From assembly GCA_902729315.2 (NCBI GenBank), contig LR746269.1, positions 8,716,231 through 8,780,230 of the forward strand: DNA of 64,000 bases. The letters run 5' to 3'. Below the pieces are notes generated by a model. The model was not told the origin of the DNA, did no database searches, and saw only the letters and a list, made by a program, of their open reading frames with translations. Shown piece by piece: positions 1 through 13,200 of this stretch. The position numbers were made by a program, and so were the translations under genes. Each line of letters starts with the position of its first letter. The first letter of the stretch is position 1. This DNA is from Spirodela intermedia. Taxonomy: Eukaryota > Streptophyta > Magnoliopsida > Alismatales > Araceae.

Positions 1-1470
1 GGTTTTAGTTTTTTGGTTAAACACAAATCCCACTTGAAATTAAACGGAAAATGGAATCCCACATTAACTGTCCAAATAAAAAATACCAAGAAGAGAGAAA
101 ACAAAAAGGTGAGAATCACGATAAATATCCTTAGGATATCTACACTTCCCAACGTGCACCATTCAGCTCATTGTTAGACCTTCTAAATGGCAGCCTATTT
201 GTTTTGTATCAGTGTTTTCTGCATATATCCTGTTGTCGTCTTGTTATTTATCATCAATATCACCCTTTCCCAGTGGTCTTAAATTCCTCGTCATTTTAAT
301 CAGCTTTCTCCACGTTTTCCATACCCAATGCAGTTTATCCTGTAATCATCTTCTAAATCATATTTTCTGATGACATAAGAATATTTACTCCACAAAAGGA
401 GGACCAGTCATGACTCAAGATAGTCAGCAATAAGATTAACCGGCAAAGCTTAAAACTAATGCTCCCTTATTATTATACCATATTTGTAATGTGGCCAAGG
501 GGATTGAAGTGATGATCTACTGCCTAGGAAATTAGGCAAGATGGTGAAGTGAATGTCTTTTTTCAATTTACATAGATGATTATTTTACTCTTTGTAAAAT
601 AATATGTACGCATGCTTAAATAATCATTTATGCTTAAGTAATTCAATTTATTTTTAAATTTATTAAGTCATTAAAATTAAATTTATCATCTCATTATGTT
701 TAAATTCGTGAGTGGTGATTGGATTGATGATAAAGTAGAATCCTGGGTCGTGAGTGTATAATGTGTTTTGATTGACTTCTGATGAATGGTAGAACTGTTT
801 GGATGGAATCAAATTTGCATGTATAAATGTAAATAAAATGTTAGAGAATGTGAGTTCCTGTCTGCACGTGTAAGAGGATGTCTGCATGCTGTGGCTTGTC
901 TGGGTGAGTTGGTTTGCCTTCTCATCATGATATCAATTTGATAATGCCTTGAACACAGTGTACAATACACTTTTTATCGAACATACCTAAATTAAGCCAA
1001 TTAAAAAAAATGTGGGCCATGAGGGACAGCTCTTCCCAATTACCTTCTAGAAAAAGTGCAGCCTTATTATTTTAAGCTTGTAATTGTTAACGGGAGGTGT
1101 CTCTTGTTAGTCAGAAAATAATTCAAAATATAGTCAGCTATATGGGAGATTGGAACAAGGAATGCAAAAATACGGTTGAGTTTGTTTCAAGTTAAGATGG
1201 CTCTTCCATTGTAGGATAGATGCAGGGTAAGATTGCTTAAGTACTATATAGCAGCATACTGTTAAATAGCTAAACAACAGTGCTTGCATGATGCTGGTGT
1301 CAAATCGATGGAAAAAAAATAAAATTCATGGAGGAAACAGAAGGACAACACAGGTTAGAGCTGTTACTGGGAGAGCTGGCTACTGTCCATTAAGAAGCTA
1401 TGATTGAATTGCCTGCCATCAGACCGGATAGTTAATGTATCTCAGATGTCAAGTCGTGCTCCCTAGGTGG
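1..1470. other. AT-rich stretch without recognised gene
   Basis: No exon or RNA gene could be recognised on either strand. It is AT-rich, intron- or intergenic-like sequence upstream of a copia insertion. The permease gene beginning at 7251 lacks its first coding exon(s) in the window, so this stretch could be its first intron or lie upstream of it. The short reading frames here have no family features. Confidence 0.5.
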
Positions 1471-1728
1471 TGTCATTCTCTATGTTAAGTGGATCCATTA
1501 GACTGTTAACGGATCCACTTAAAGACTAATGTAATGGGCTTGGCCCATTAACTCATGTACCTGTAGATACGTAGGAAACCAAGATAATTGATGTAAGACT
1601 TTGAGATTGGGGGAATTCTGCTCCAAGAAGTGGTGACTGATTCATCGTCCTAGAAGAGGAGGATTGTGAAGATCGAATGCTTTCATTCTCCAAGTTGCTA
1701 GAATCTCAATCAAGATCAATTCTCAACA
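1471..1728 (+). repeat. 5' LTR of copia element (truncated at its start)
   Basis: This matches the last ~259 bases of the 3' LTR at 6244–6502, including the inverted motif around TTAAGTGGATCC / GGATCCACTTAA and the common end TTCTCAACA. The first ~48 bases of the 3' LTR (6196–6243) have no counterpart here, so the 5' LTR seems to have lost its start. Confidence 0.85.
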
Positions 1729-1740
1729 TGGTATCAGAGT
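1729..1740 (+). other. Primer-binding site of copia element (initiator-Met tRNA type)
   Basis: TGGTATCAGAGT directly follows the 5' LTR. Plant copia elements usually have TGGTATCAGAGC here, complementary to the 3' end of initiator methionine tRNA. Only the last base differs. Confidence 0.85.
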
Positions 1741-1897
1741 TATGTTGATTCTGGTAGGATCAGATACTTCTTGTTTCTTGTTTCTTGAATCTTGTTTTTC
1801 TTGTTTCTGTGTTGGAGCAACACCAAGGAAGAAAGAAACCTTCCGCAAGTAGTGAACTGAGGCATTTTGAAAAGTATGAAGGAAAAAGACTTTCATA

Positions 1898-4800
1898 ATG
1901 CATTTAGGAGAAGGCTCTTTGTCATCCATGAAACTCGTATTATGTCTAGCAACGACTGGAGAATGGGAGAGACTATATCATACTCTCCCAAATATCCCAG
2001 AGAAACTTAGATTCAATGAGATAAATCTTCATCAATGGGAGCAGTTTGTTAATTTGACGTTTTTTGGAAGAGGCTTAATAGATCAGCTTATAGAAGAACC
2101 ATTGAAGTAATTAGATCCAAAATATAGAGGATGTAAATCAGAAGAGGCTATTATCTATACATGACTGTTAAGAGCAATGACAATAGAGTTGTATGAGAAT
2201 TTCCTATTCATGCACTTGGTGAAGAAATTGTGGGATCAAATTCAAAAAACGTTGTTCAAAGAAACATAACAATTGGAGGATTTATGACCTAGTGTCTAAG
2301 GCAACACATTTAGTGTAAGGAAGTAAATCAAATATGGAATATCGTGTGAATTAAAGGCTACATGGAGGGAGATTGACCATTTTTGGCCAGTAAAGAATCC
2401 TAGTTCTGAGGAGTGCATGTATACATTGAAACGTAGGATGTATACATTTCTAATGAGACTGAACTCTGATTATGAAAGCCTCAAGGGTCAAATTCACTGT
2501 GAAAAGGTACTTGATCTGGATGAAGTTATCTAGATTGTTATGGAAGAGGAGAGTAGATTGAGTCTAATCAATCTTGGGAAGAATGAGTCAAAAGCCTTTG
2601 GCTCCAGCAAGTAAGAGCAGGGAAATCAATTAGAGAAAAAGGAGGGAAATCAAAACCCAATCACTGCATCAGAAGGAAGATACCAGAAGTGAGATAACAA
2701 AGAAAACCTCTAGTGTTCATATTGCAAGAAGAAGTGTCATACAAGAGAAAATTATTGGAAGTTACATGGACGACCACCTCAATAGGGGAGAGTATGTGGC
2801 TACTTCTCAATTCGCAGAGACTATGGTCAATCTGCGATAAAAGAACCTCCCAATCCTAGTAATCATCAAAAGGGCGATGAATTTGAAAGACTGAGGGAGG
2901 AAGTAGAGAAACTCAAGACTATGCTGATCTCTACGTCCTTGGTTTAGTCAAGTGAAAATAATTTGTTCTCAAAATCATATGCATTCAACAGTTTTTCTAA
3001 ATTGTCCTAGATACTTACTATGGCGCCACAGACCATATGACCTCAAATATGTGCAAATTTGTTGATTATATGAAATGAGATGCGCAGAGGAAAGTTATTA
3101 CTACTGGTGGTGAGATTCTACGAGTTGAAGGGATTGAGAACTTGAAAATAAATCATTTAGGCACTTTAAAAAATGTTTTACATATGCCTAAACTAAAGGC
3201 TCATTTGATTTCACCACAGAAACTTGTTAAAGATATTAATAGTCGTTTCATTCTTGAGGATGATGGATGTTGTGTGACAAGGTTTCAGGACTGAAGATTG
3301 GACATGTTAAGGAAGGAGGAGGCTTGCTCTACTAGGAAGAGGATGATCATGCAACGATGTCTATATAGCATTCACCTTGGAGTGGAGTCAGTGAACACAA
3401 AAAGAATAGTATACTGTTACAACATTGTCATGTTGGACATCCTTTGATCTCCTAAAAATATGGTTTCTTTCTATGTTTGAAGGTGTTGATGTAAAAACTC
3501 TAGTGTGTGATGCTTGCCAATTGGCCAAACACAAATGCTCTTCATTTGGAAATGCTGGTGAACATAGTACAATCCTTTCATGTCATATACACAGTGATAT
3601 TTGGCGGCTAGTGCCTATGACTAGCTTGTTTGGATGCAGGTCATTTATCTTATTTGTTGGTGACTGTACTAGGTTTACTTGAGTTTGCCTTCTAAAATCA
3701 AAATCAGACGCCACCCAAGTAGTGAAATCTTTTTGTGAAGTGATCAATTCGGAACTGTCATCAAGAGGTTTAGATCAGATAATGCTAGAGACTATTTCAA
3801 TTCGGCTGTGTCCTCTTACTTGGATCAAAAGGGATGATTCATGAGTCATCTTGTGTCAATACACCTTAAAAAAATGGGGTGGCTGAGAGAAAAATCAGGC
3901 ACCTACTAGATACAACTAGAGCTCTTTTGTTTCAACAAAACGTTCTGAGGCAATATTGGGGTGAAGCTGTCCTCACTAGCATCTTATTAATAGGATCCCT
4001 GAGAAAACACTAGAATATCAAAGTCCTATAGAACTGTTGAGTAAATTCTATTCATGTGAAACTAAAGACTCATCTTCATCCAAGGGTATTTGGATGTATT
4101 GTTTATGTTCATGCTCAAGGCATAATGGGAATACTTGATCCATGATCTATAAAGTACATATTTTTTGGGTACTCAACTACACAAAAGGGTTATAAGTGCT
4201 ATAATCCTACTTCAAAAAAATTCTTCATCTCAACTAGTGTGACCTTTAACAAGTTGGAACCATATTATGGGGTGAAAAATCCACAAAAGTTAGAGACCTC
4301 GATTCCTGCCACTGAGTTACAAGACATAAATGAATTCGTGATTTAGGAGATACCCATTCTTAGAATCAAAGAAATACAAGTGTATAGGAGACGACCTAGA
4401 GTGGAGCCACAAAATATACCAACTAAGATGAATGATTTACCTGCACTCCAGAGGGAACCAGCAGAAGAAACTAGTCCAAGTAAAAGAGACACATCTCAAA
4501 TTTATAATACCGATCAAGAAGAGGATCATCAGTCCACTAAAGCCATTGATGAAGAGCAACTATATTGGCCCATTGCTCTACACAAAAGAAAGAGAAGTTG
4601 TATAAATAAACCACTATCTTATGGTCAACTACCTATCGTATGATAGGTTAACACCATCGTACAAGGCTTTTCTCATGAACCTGAAGACAATTATTATCCC
4701 CAAGACAATAGAAGAAGCCCTGTCACACAAAGAATGGAGTCATGCCATGGATGTAGAGATTGATGCACTAGAGAAGAACTGTACATGGGACTTAGTCCCT

Positions 4801-6180
4801 TTGCCTTCAGAGAAAAGGTAGTTGGCTGCAAGTGGGTATATATATACTCCTAGGTATAAAGCTGATGGAATGTTGGAAGATACAAGGCAAAGTTGGTGGC
4901 TAAAGGTTATTCACAATCTTATGGAATTGATTATTTTGAGACATTTGCTCATGTTGCAAAGTTGAATACCATCTGGATACTTATAGCATTGGCAGTAAAG
5001 CTAGGATGAGAAATGCATCAGTTTGATGTGAAGAATGCATTTCTTCATGGAAATTTGGAGGAAGAAGTATATATGAATGTACCTCCAAGTTACACATTTA
5101 CTAATCAAAAGAATTTTGTTTGTAGGTTGAAGAAATCTCTAAATGGCTTAAAACAATCACCTCAAGCCTGGTTTGAGAGATTCACTCAAGTTATGAAAAT
5201 ATTTGGGTACATAGAAAGCAATGGGGATCAAACTTTCTTTATTAAGCATGGTGAACCAAACAAGGTTACAACCTTAGTTGTGTATGTAGATGATATCATC
5301 ATAACAGGAGATGATACTGAGGAGTTTAAATGCCTTGGCCAAAATCTATCTAGGAAATTTGATATCAAATCCCTAGGAAGATTAAAAGATTTCTTGGGAA
5401 TTGAGGTTGCATATTTAAAAGAAGGTATATTTCTTTCACAACACAAATATATTCTTGATTTACTTCAAGAGACTGGAAAATTAGAGTGTAAACCTGCTGA
5501 CACTCCAATTGATCCCGACCTAAGTTCGGGAGAAAGTAAAGACTCTGATCAGGTAGACAAAAGCTCATATCAACATTTGCAGTGAATGTACTCAGTCAGC
5601 ATATGAATGATCCAAGGGAGATACACCTACAGGCAGCATATTGGGTGTTGACATATTTAAAGACAACAACATGACAATGCATTCTATTCAGAAAAGGAGG
5701 GAATCAATCTGTTGAAATCTACACTGATGCTGATTATACAGGGTCTGTTATAGATCACAGATCAACATCGGGTTATTGTACATTTGTTTGTGGAAATCTT
5801 GTGACCTGGAGAAGCACAAAACAACAAGTAGTTGCACAATCTAGTGCTGAAGCAAAATTCAGGGATTGGCCCAAGGGATATGTGAAGGCCTATAGATTTG
5901 AGGTTTGCTGGACAGATTGAGAGTTAACCAATCAAATCATATGAAATTGTTTTGTGACAACAAGTCAGCAATAGCTATTGCTCGAAATCCTGTACAACAT
6001 GACATGACTAAACATATTGAAGTGGATTAACATTTTATCAAAGAAAAAGAAGAAACAGGAGATGTAGATCTGATATATGTTGGGACATCAGAACAGGTTG
6101 CTGACATAGTCAAAAAGGGACTAAGAAGACCAATATTTCAAAGGATGGTGTCCAAGTTGGGCATGGAAAACATCCATACC
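1898..6180 (+). pseudogene. Broken copia gag-pol
   Basis: This is the coding relic of the copia element. The longest surviving open pieces are a gag start (1898–2110), an integrase zinc-finger and core piece (3425–3682), a linker before the reverse transcriptase (4380–4643, 4621–4821) and the reverse transcriptase itself (5013–5585, 190 residues, YVDD present). Breaks include TAG codons where Trp is expected (for example just before the protease motif and in the RNase H region), loss of the protease catalytic DSG context, and frameshifts between the pieces. The pattern of TGG-to-TAG and CAA-to-TAA changes fits decay of methylated cytosines. Confidence 0.9.
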
Positions 6181-6187
6181 CAACTTC

Positions 6188-6195
6188 AGAGGGGG
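6188..6195 (+). other. Polypurine tract of copia element
   Basis: AGAGGGGG lies immediately before TGTTTTTCC, the start of the 3' LTR. This is the normal plus-strand primer position and fixes the LTR start at 6196. Confidence 0.8.
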
Positions 6196-6502
6196 TGTTT
6201 TTCCTTTCTATCTGTTTCTTTTCACTGTATTTTCGTCCTTCTATGTCATTCCTTATGTTAAGTGGATCCATTAGACTGTTAACGGATCCACTTAAAGACT
6301 AATGTAATGGGCCTGTCCCATTATCTCATGTAACCTGTAGTTAAGCGGGAAACCAAGATAATTGATGTGAGATTTTGGGATTGTGGAAACTCTGCTCCAA
6401 GAAGTGGTGACTGATTCATCTTCCTGGAAGAGGAGGATTGTGAAGATCAACTCCTTTCAGTCTCCAAGTTGCAAGAATCTTAATCAAGATCAATTCTCAA
6501 CA
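6196..6502 (+). repeat. 3' LTR of copia element
   Basis: This 307-bp LTR starts with TG right after the polypurine tract and ends with CA (TTCTCAACA). The 3' 259 bases match the 5' LTR with scattered substitutions, so the insertion is not recent. Confidence 0.88.
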
Positions 6503-7250
6503 GTTTTCATAGAGCAAAATCTAATCAGGAGCCGTCACTTAATATCGTGAGATCCTATCATACATTCTATGCAAACTGTCATTGCTCTATTTGTAACACC
6601 GGGCAGCAGCTTAATTTTCTTCTTTGTGATGCTGTGTGGATTATTTTCAGCCTCCTCTGCTGTAATCGTTTTTACGTTTCTGTTTACCCTTATTATCTTT
6701 AAGCCTCTTGATCCCATGAGATGGGCTGGGGATTATCAACGATTCCTGGTTTCTCTTCTCTCTTGTCTTGCTTCTTGGCATTAACAACATGATCAAGATG
6801 TCTCAAGATTTACATGATCTTATCAAGGAGAATGGTGTAAAACTATTTCTGTAGGATATGATTGTCTCCTCTGGGAACAAGTCGTTTTTAGATATATATT
6901 TGTTGTTTATAGTTGTCTATCTAAATTCCTGGGAGGGTTCGGCCATGTTTAAATTCTGCAACTTACAAAGAATCATTATTTTTTTTCCTCAGCCAGTTAT
7001 TGGCAAGAGACTGAGCCATCACAAAACATCATGTTTCTTCTGAATGTTCATTTGCATGTTAAGATTTGATAAATTGGGTGACAGAGTGATCTATTTAGTA
7101 GTTGAGTTCTAAATTGTTAGATAAACCTAGAAGCGTCATCATGCATATTCATATCATACTTGTTGTTTTCTTCATATATCGTTATGTATTTCAACCTTGA
7201 TAGTTTTTCATGGGTCTACTTGATTTCTCCAAGTCATCTAAATTATGTAG
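6503..7250. other. Non-coding stretch between copia element and first visible permease exon
   Basis: Probably intron of the permease gene. The hydrophobic frame 6569–6784 was considered as an upstream exon but does not resemble the permease N-terminus and lacks convincing splice sites. Nothing else was recognised. Confidence 0.4.
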
Positions 7251-10200
7251 GTTGGTGCTGGTATTCTCGCTATCCCTGCTGTTACACAGGAAGCTGGATT
7301 TCTCGCATCAGCCATTACATGTATTTTTTGCTGGATATACATGGTAAAACTCTTGTATCTGTACCCAGCTTTAATTTCTGCCTTATATAATAAAGCTTGC
7401 CATGAAGGATTAGACCTTTGTTAGCTTGTTATGATTGCATAACGTTGACCATGTCTGTCTGAGAATTTCACTAGTTAATCTCTGCAATGATAAGTGAAGA
7501 AGATACTCTATGGGTGTACTCAGAACAACTAACGAATGCAGGTTCTCACAGGATTGCTGATTGCAGAAGTCAATGTAAATACCATGTGTGAACTTGGCTC
7601 TGGTGGTGTCTCCCTGGTGAGTAACTGTTGTCGAGATGTACTTAATAACATGTATACCTTACAAGTTTACATATATGTCCTCATGTACCTTTCATTTCGT
7701 GTTACATCAGTGTGTCTAGAACCTTCTAGGAATCTGGTATAAATACTAGATCCCGCTCTCCTTGTAAACAGTTTTTGATCAATAAAGTTAGAGTTCTTCT
7801 TTCACGAGTGCTGGGAGCCTATCAGAGCTCCAGACCGTGTGTTATCTCGACAACGGTAACCTATCTTTTTCATATATGAAGTACAAACAGCAGGTTTTGA
7901 ACTTCCCACCATTATGATGCTTGATAGGAATAACAACAAATGGCTAATATGAAGCAAAATTTCCCTTAAGAAAGTTGTAGGACTTAATTGTTTGCCTGAC
8001 TGATGGAAGGTTTCATAGAGCTTAGTTCTGTAATATAGTGTGGAAGATGCAGAGGGATATATATCATGTCCTGAGTGATTTGTCTCACATATCGATAGGA
8101 CACCCTCACTTAGGCTTGGAGCTTGGAGGGGGCTGGCATGTTGATGGTATTAGTTTGTCCTTTCCCCTCTTGTCTGGGATGTGCCCTGTTGCGGCCTCAC
8201 TGATTGGTGAAGGAAGGAGATTCAAAAGGCATCCTCCAAAGTGGCTTGTATTTCTTCCATGTCATGTACACCCTAAATCCTTGGATCAACAAAAGCAGAG
8301 ACAATAATCTGTCGTTTCGAGCTAACTTTGAATCTTCTTTTTCGTTACTGAGATATTAAGCATTGCCTCAAATGTACAAATATCAACATAGATTGTCACT
8401 AAAGAATATTGTTTCGGCTTGATCTTTGATGTTTCAGTGCATATATCAGTTTCCAGGGGGACAGCCTATGGAAAACTGATGGTCAATAATTGATATATCT
8501 TAATGAGTAACTCAAGAATGCTCTCTTCATGCTCCCCAAACCTCATATTAGAATGATGTCGTTTGAGTGAAAATCTTCTCAAATTTTGAATGGTTGATGT
8601 CCTGCAATCCATATGCTTCCTTGAGGGCGACATCATGAGTCACCTGTCAGAATATCTGTTGATCTGAATTATGTATATTTTTTAACATTTTGCATGATAA
8701 AGCATGAAAACAATGTTAGATCAGAAGCACAGTGCTAATGACAGGATAATAAGAGCTGTGAAAGGACAATGTTTGTATCATGGTTGGAATAAAAAAAATG
8801 TTCACACTCATAGCAGGCATCTGTTTGACCCTCTCCTTGCTTCTCTGAAACGCATTATGGTTGCAAGAGAAGATGAGTATTTCTGTATGTTCTTATGAAG
8901 AAAATATTCAACCCAAGGGAACCAACAATAAACAGCATCCTTGTTGTTCTCAATCATAGTTTTGATGCTGGCCTTGACCCCATTGGTATCCTTTTACTTG
9001 TTTGATTTAAAATGAGAATTTATGGGATTTTCCATAGGTCAGACTAGCAACACTATATTATTATTCTTTCTATAATTGTTATAATACTGTCCTAATTATG
9101 ATTTTATTATAAGGCATAGTTCCATGCATGCCTAGTAAACACTATTTGGCGCCAAGGAAAGGAGGGGCGCTGAAAAACCATGGTCGTTCTAACAAATACT
9201 TACATATCCTTGATGGATTCACCAGCTAATGAAATTCTTAGCAAACCTTCATTTGAATTTCACGAAATCTTCACAAGCCTTGTCTGGGAAGTGATGAACG
9301 AAATCTATTGACAGGCATTTGCGCAATTACTATATATTGATAGGGGAATTGACCTTTGGCCTTGGGATTTTCCAGGTATCCATGGCTATGAGAACTTTGG
9401 GAAAGGTTGGAGTTCAGGTTGCATGGTATGTTGGTAAAAATATTTCTTTGCCAAGGTCTTAGTGTGATGGTCCTTTATTGGTGCCATGTTTTCATATCCT
9501 TCTTGCTCTTATTTCTTGGTTTGCTTGGTCATTTACCATCGGATTATGTAGATTTGAATGTTGCTGGGCACAAATGTGGCCGTATTTGGCATAAGCACAT
9601 TGTTTTTTAACATAATCATTCAGGTTATGCAAATTAAAATAAGTTCAAGGATCCATTAATCTTGATTGCTTTTGGTCTAAAATGAAGTCTATAGTGATTT
9701 CAATGTTTTCTCCTGTGAAATTATATCATATGTTTAGTTTCATTTTGATAAACTATAGCTTTGTTATATCAGAAACATTGAAAAAAGTTGCTAACAATGT
9801 TCAAAATACAGTTTAAACATTTAACTGAATAAATATGAATCTTCTGAACTGTTGCTAGAAGTTAAAGTAGACAGTTGTATAAAGTTCAGTTAAACGTCCA
9901 GTTTTGCTCATCTGGTCAGTATTATTACATGTTTGATGAAGATCTGGAAGTTTTAAGAAATGAAGAGAAAATTTATGATTATATCCATCTGCGAAGAATG
10001 AAGATGCTGTCACTTCTAATTCTCTCCATATTTTTGGTGTAGACATTTCCTTTTTTTTATTTATTTATTTGTGCTTTGGTTTCGAACCTGTGCTACTTAT
10101 TTTCTAAGTAAAAAGCTTTTAATGTATCCTATTCTAGTACTGATTATGGTTGTTTTATGATATTTTCATTTAAAAAATTAATGTCAAATTATTTAAGTTA

Positions 10201-13200
10201 AAATTCCTTAAATTTAAACAGATATGGGAAAAGAATAATTATCAAATCTCTTCGCTTTCACATAAACGTTACTATGAGATTGTTGAAATGCATTTCATAT
10301 ACGTAGTAATATTTATATTAAATCTTTTCGTGCAATATCTAAGTTATGCAAAGCTAGAGATAGTCTTTGAAGGGTTTTTTTTTTCATTCTGACGTATTTA
10401 AAATAATTTTTCAATATTACAAACTTTATGAGAAATTTCAATTATCCTGCATTTTATCCATTATATGCTGGCCTGCCTGGCACCCATATGGGAGCCCATT
10501 GTTTGCTTTCTTAGTGGCTGGCCTTAGAGTAAAAGCTAGTGATTCCGACTCCTAGGTTTGAAATTGCACTCGTAAAGATTGCAAATTTTCTTGAAAAATC
10601 GCAGTTGGTAAGTACAATTTATAACAGTGAAATCACAGTGGGAGAATGCTGATCTCCTTAGAGTTCATAACTTGTCCATGGGCTGATGGCCATTTTGGGT
10701 TTAGAATACTTTTCGTCTCGATTCGAAAGTAACTTTGTAGCTGAAAGCTAAAAATAGTTCAAATACAAAATGCCAATGCATATTGTAAACTCTTTGGTAT
10801 TAATGAAGATTCAGATTTTCCAATGATCTAATGTTAAGTTATTATATTTAAGTATTGCAATATAAGATAAAGTCGATTAAATCCACATGAATATAAATAT
10901 AGGACAGCTAAAATTTCTAATTGGAAGCTAAGTTGAGAAAAATAATTTGTTAAAGAGGATTTTAACTTTTGACATATGCTTTGGGATTGAAGATAAAATT
11001 CATTGAGCTGTAGGTAAAGTTACTAATTCTAGCAGAAACTGGACTATCAGTACGATTTTCAGTTAGTGTGGTAGTTTTCAATACCACTGCCTACGACACT
11101 AAAAGTGGCAGCCATCAATTTTAATTATTCCAGCACATCACTTATCCCAAGGTAACTGATGTCTGGCGTGATTACATGGAAGTCACGTTGCCTCACTTGT
11201 TATTTTGAGATTTGTGTTTCATATGTAAATCAGAAATCAATTGCAACCTAGCCAACATAATTTTGAATCAATTAGTTTGACAATTAATTGATGATTGCAC
11301 TACGTATTGATTTACACTCTCATTTACTGATGGGATATTTCTTAATATATCTTGGCGATGAGTCCTATGAGTATAATAATTTCATTTTTTATTTTGTATT
11401 GATGAGTATTTATCCTTACAAACTTTCTGCATAACCTTCAATCTAATGGAAGAGTGACCTGCCATAAATATAGTTCATTTTTGCTAACATAAATGTTTTG
11501 TTGCAGTGGGTCTTACATCTTTATACACTATGCTCTTCTAGTTGCCTATGTGGCGCGCACTTCAGATATTTTGACGAACATCCTTGGTATCCCATTGTAT
11601 GAACTATGACCTCCTCTCCATCTAGTGTATAAATAAATGAATCAGTGCAGTTTTTCCCTCATTTAATTATTTGCTGGTTTTAGTTCTGAAGAATGTGTTT
11701 GATGACATTAAATTTGAGGATAAAATTTATGATTATGATGTTCTTGTTATGCTTTTTTTTTAACGTAGTCATGAAAAGTGTCATTCATAACACATTAACC
11801 ATGCTTGTGGAATTGAATGTTATTTTCACATTCTTAAGATTTGTAGGAAAGTTGCACTATTCTTGTTGGTAATAATTTATTTTCAAGGTGGTATATTGGT
11901 AAGAACCTGATCCAGAAAAGAATATAATTTCTTTTGAGAGGAATGGGAACAGGGGTTGGGGGTAGAGATGTGGAAACCAAACCGGTTCTGCCACGACAGA
12001 CAGAAGATCTCTGGAGACTTTGGGACCAAATGTTTCTTTATGCCTCCTTTACAATTGAGCTCCCTTATGTATAACTCTCAGCCTTCCTCTTTGCACGTGG
12101 ACACCTGCTAACATCCATATGCATCGGTTGGATCGGAAGAAGTTGGAAGCTTCTTCTGTCTTGAGTATGTCTTGATGGGACGCTTATCAATACTCTCCAT
12201 GGCTTTCACCTTGTCCTCAAGGTAAAATGTCGGGAACTCTACAATTGAATAGATACAAGTTCCCATGAGGCTTCAAAGTTTGGTAAATTTCACCACTGAT
12301 GAGAACTTGCAAGCTTTCTGGAGTATCTCTCACTACTAGTACATCTACTAGGTCGAGCATCCACTCAATCTCGTTAGTCAAGGTAGGAGGTAGAGGTTGA
12401 CTATGATGAGGAAGTCCCAATACCTTGCGAAGGTTAGACACATGAAATAGAGGGTGGAGGGACAAGTAGGGTGGAAGATCAAGCTTATAGGCCATTGGTC
12501 CAATTCTTTCTAGGACATGATAAGGCCCAAAATATCTTGGGCTAAGCTTTTCGTTTGCTTTCTTAGCAAGCGATTGCATCCTGTAAGGCCTGAGTTTCAG
12601 ATAGACATAGTCATTAACATCAAATTGAATGTCCATTTGATGTTTAACTGCTTAGATCTTCATTTGGACTTAAGCCTGCTTGAGATGTCTAAAGTAGGTC
12701 GAGAGTTTGATTTCTTTCGATGAAAAGTTGATCCACCGCATCAATGGGAGAAGCCGGTGATCCATAACAGATAAGTGTGGGTGGATCTCAGCCATATACT
12801 ACCTTGAATGGTGCCATCTTTATAGATGTGTGGTAGGAAATATTATAGCTGTGCTCAACCCAGTGTAACCATGCTGAGCTGTTTAGGCTTGTCAATTGCA
12901 AAACACTTTTTAGTAATTCTCCAAGCACCTATTAACAACTTTAGTCTGACCATCAATTTGAGGATGGTACAATGAACTTATCCTCAATTTAATCTCCTGG
13001 AGAGTATATAATTCTCACCAAAATATGCTCATAAAATCAATGCCATGGTAAGAGATTATAGTCTTTGGAAAACTGTGTAATTTTTTATTCTCCCTAGCAA
13101 AAAACTTATAGCATCTTTGGCCAAGAAAGGGTGCTTTAGGGCAAGAAAATTACCATATTTACTAAGTCGATCAGTAAACATGAGAATAGAGTCGTTCCTT

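Larger units (their letters stand above)
1471..6502 (+). mobile_element. Decayed Ty1/copia LTR retrotransposon
   Basis: Two LTR-like copies enclose a gag-pol relic in copia order (protease, integrase, reverse transcriptase, RNase H). Visible pieces are a gag region from 1898, a zinc knuckle near 2713–2765 (CSYCKKKCH, last Cys replaced by Tyr), a protease relic near 3005–3060 (GATDHMTSN), the integrase zinc motif and core near 3420–4300 (HVGHP, CDACQLAKHK, HSDIW), reverse transcriptase 4621–5585 with FDVKNAFLHG and YVDD, and RNase H 5715–6180 with [12 protein letters not shown]. The frame is interrupted by many stops and frameshifts, so the element cannot act on its own. A primer-binding site follows the 5' LTR and a purine tract precedes the 3' LTR. 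No target-site duplication is visible. It lies in the same orientation as the downstream permease gene. Confidence 0.95.

Noticed and set aside
6569-6784. Hydrophobic 71-residue frame considered as the missing permease N-terminal exon
   Set aside because: It lacks the expected residues before VGAGILAIP and has no convincing donor in the right phase.
8038-8307. 89-residue frame inside a permease intron
   Set aside because: No recognised domain, no exon borders in phase, and flanking exons 7542–7616 and 9376–9425 join seamlessly without it.
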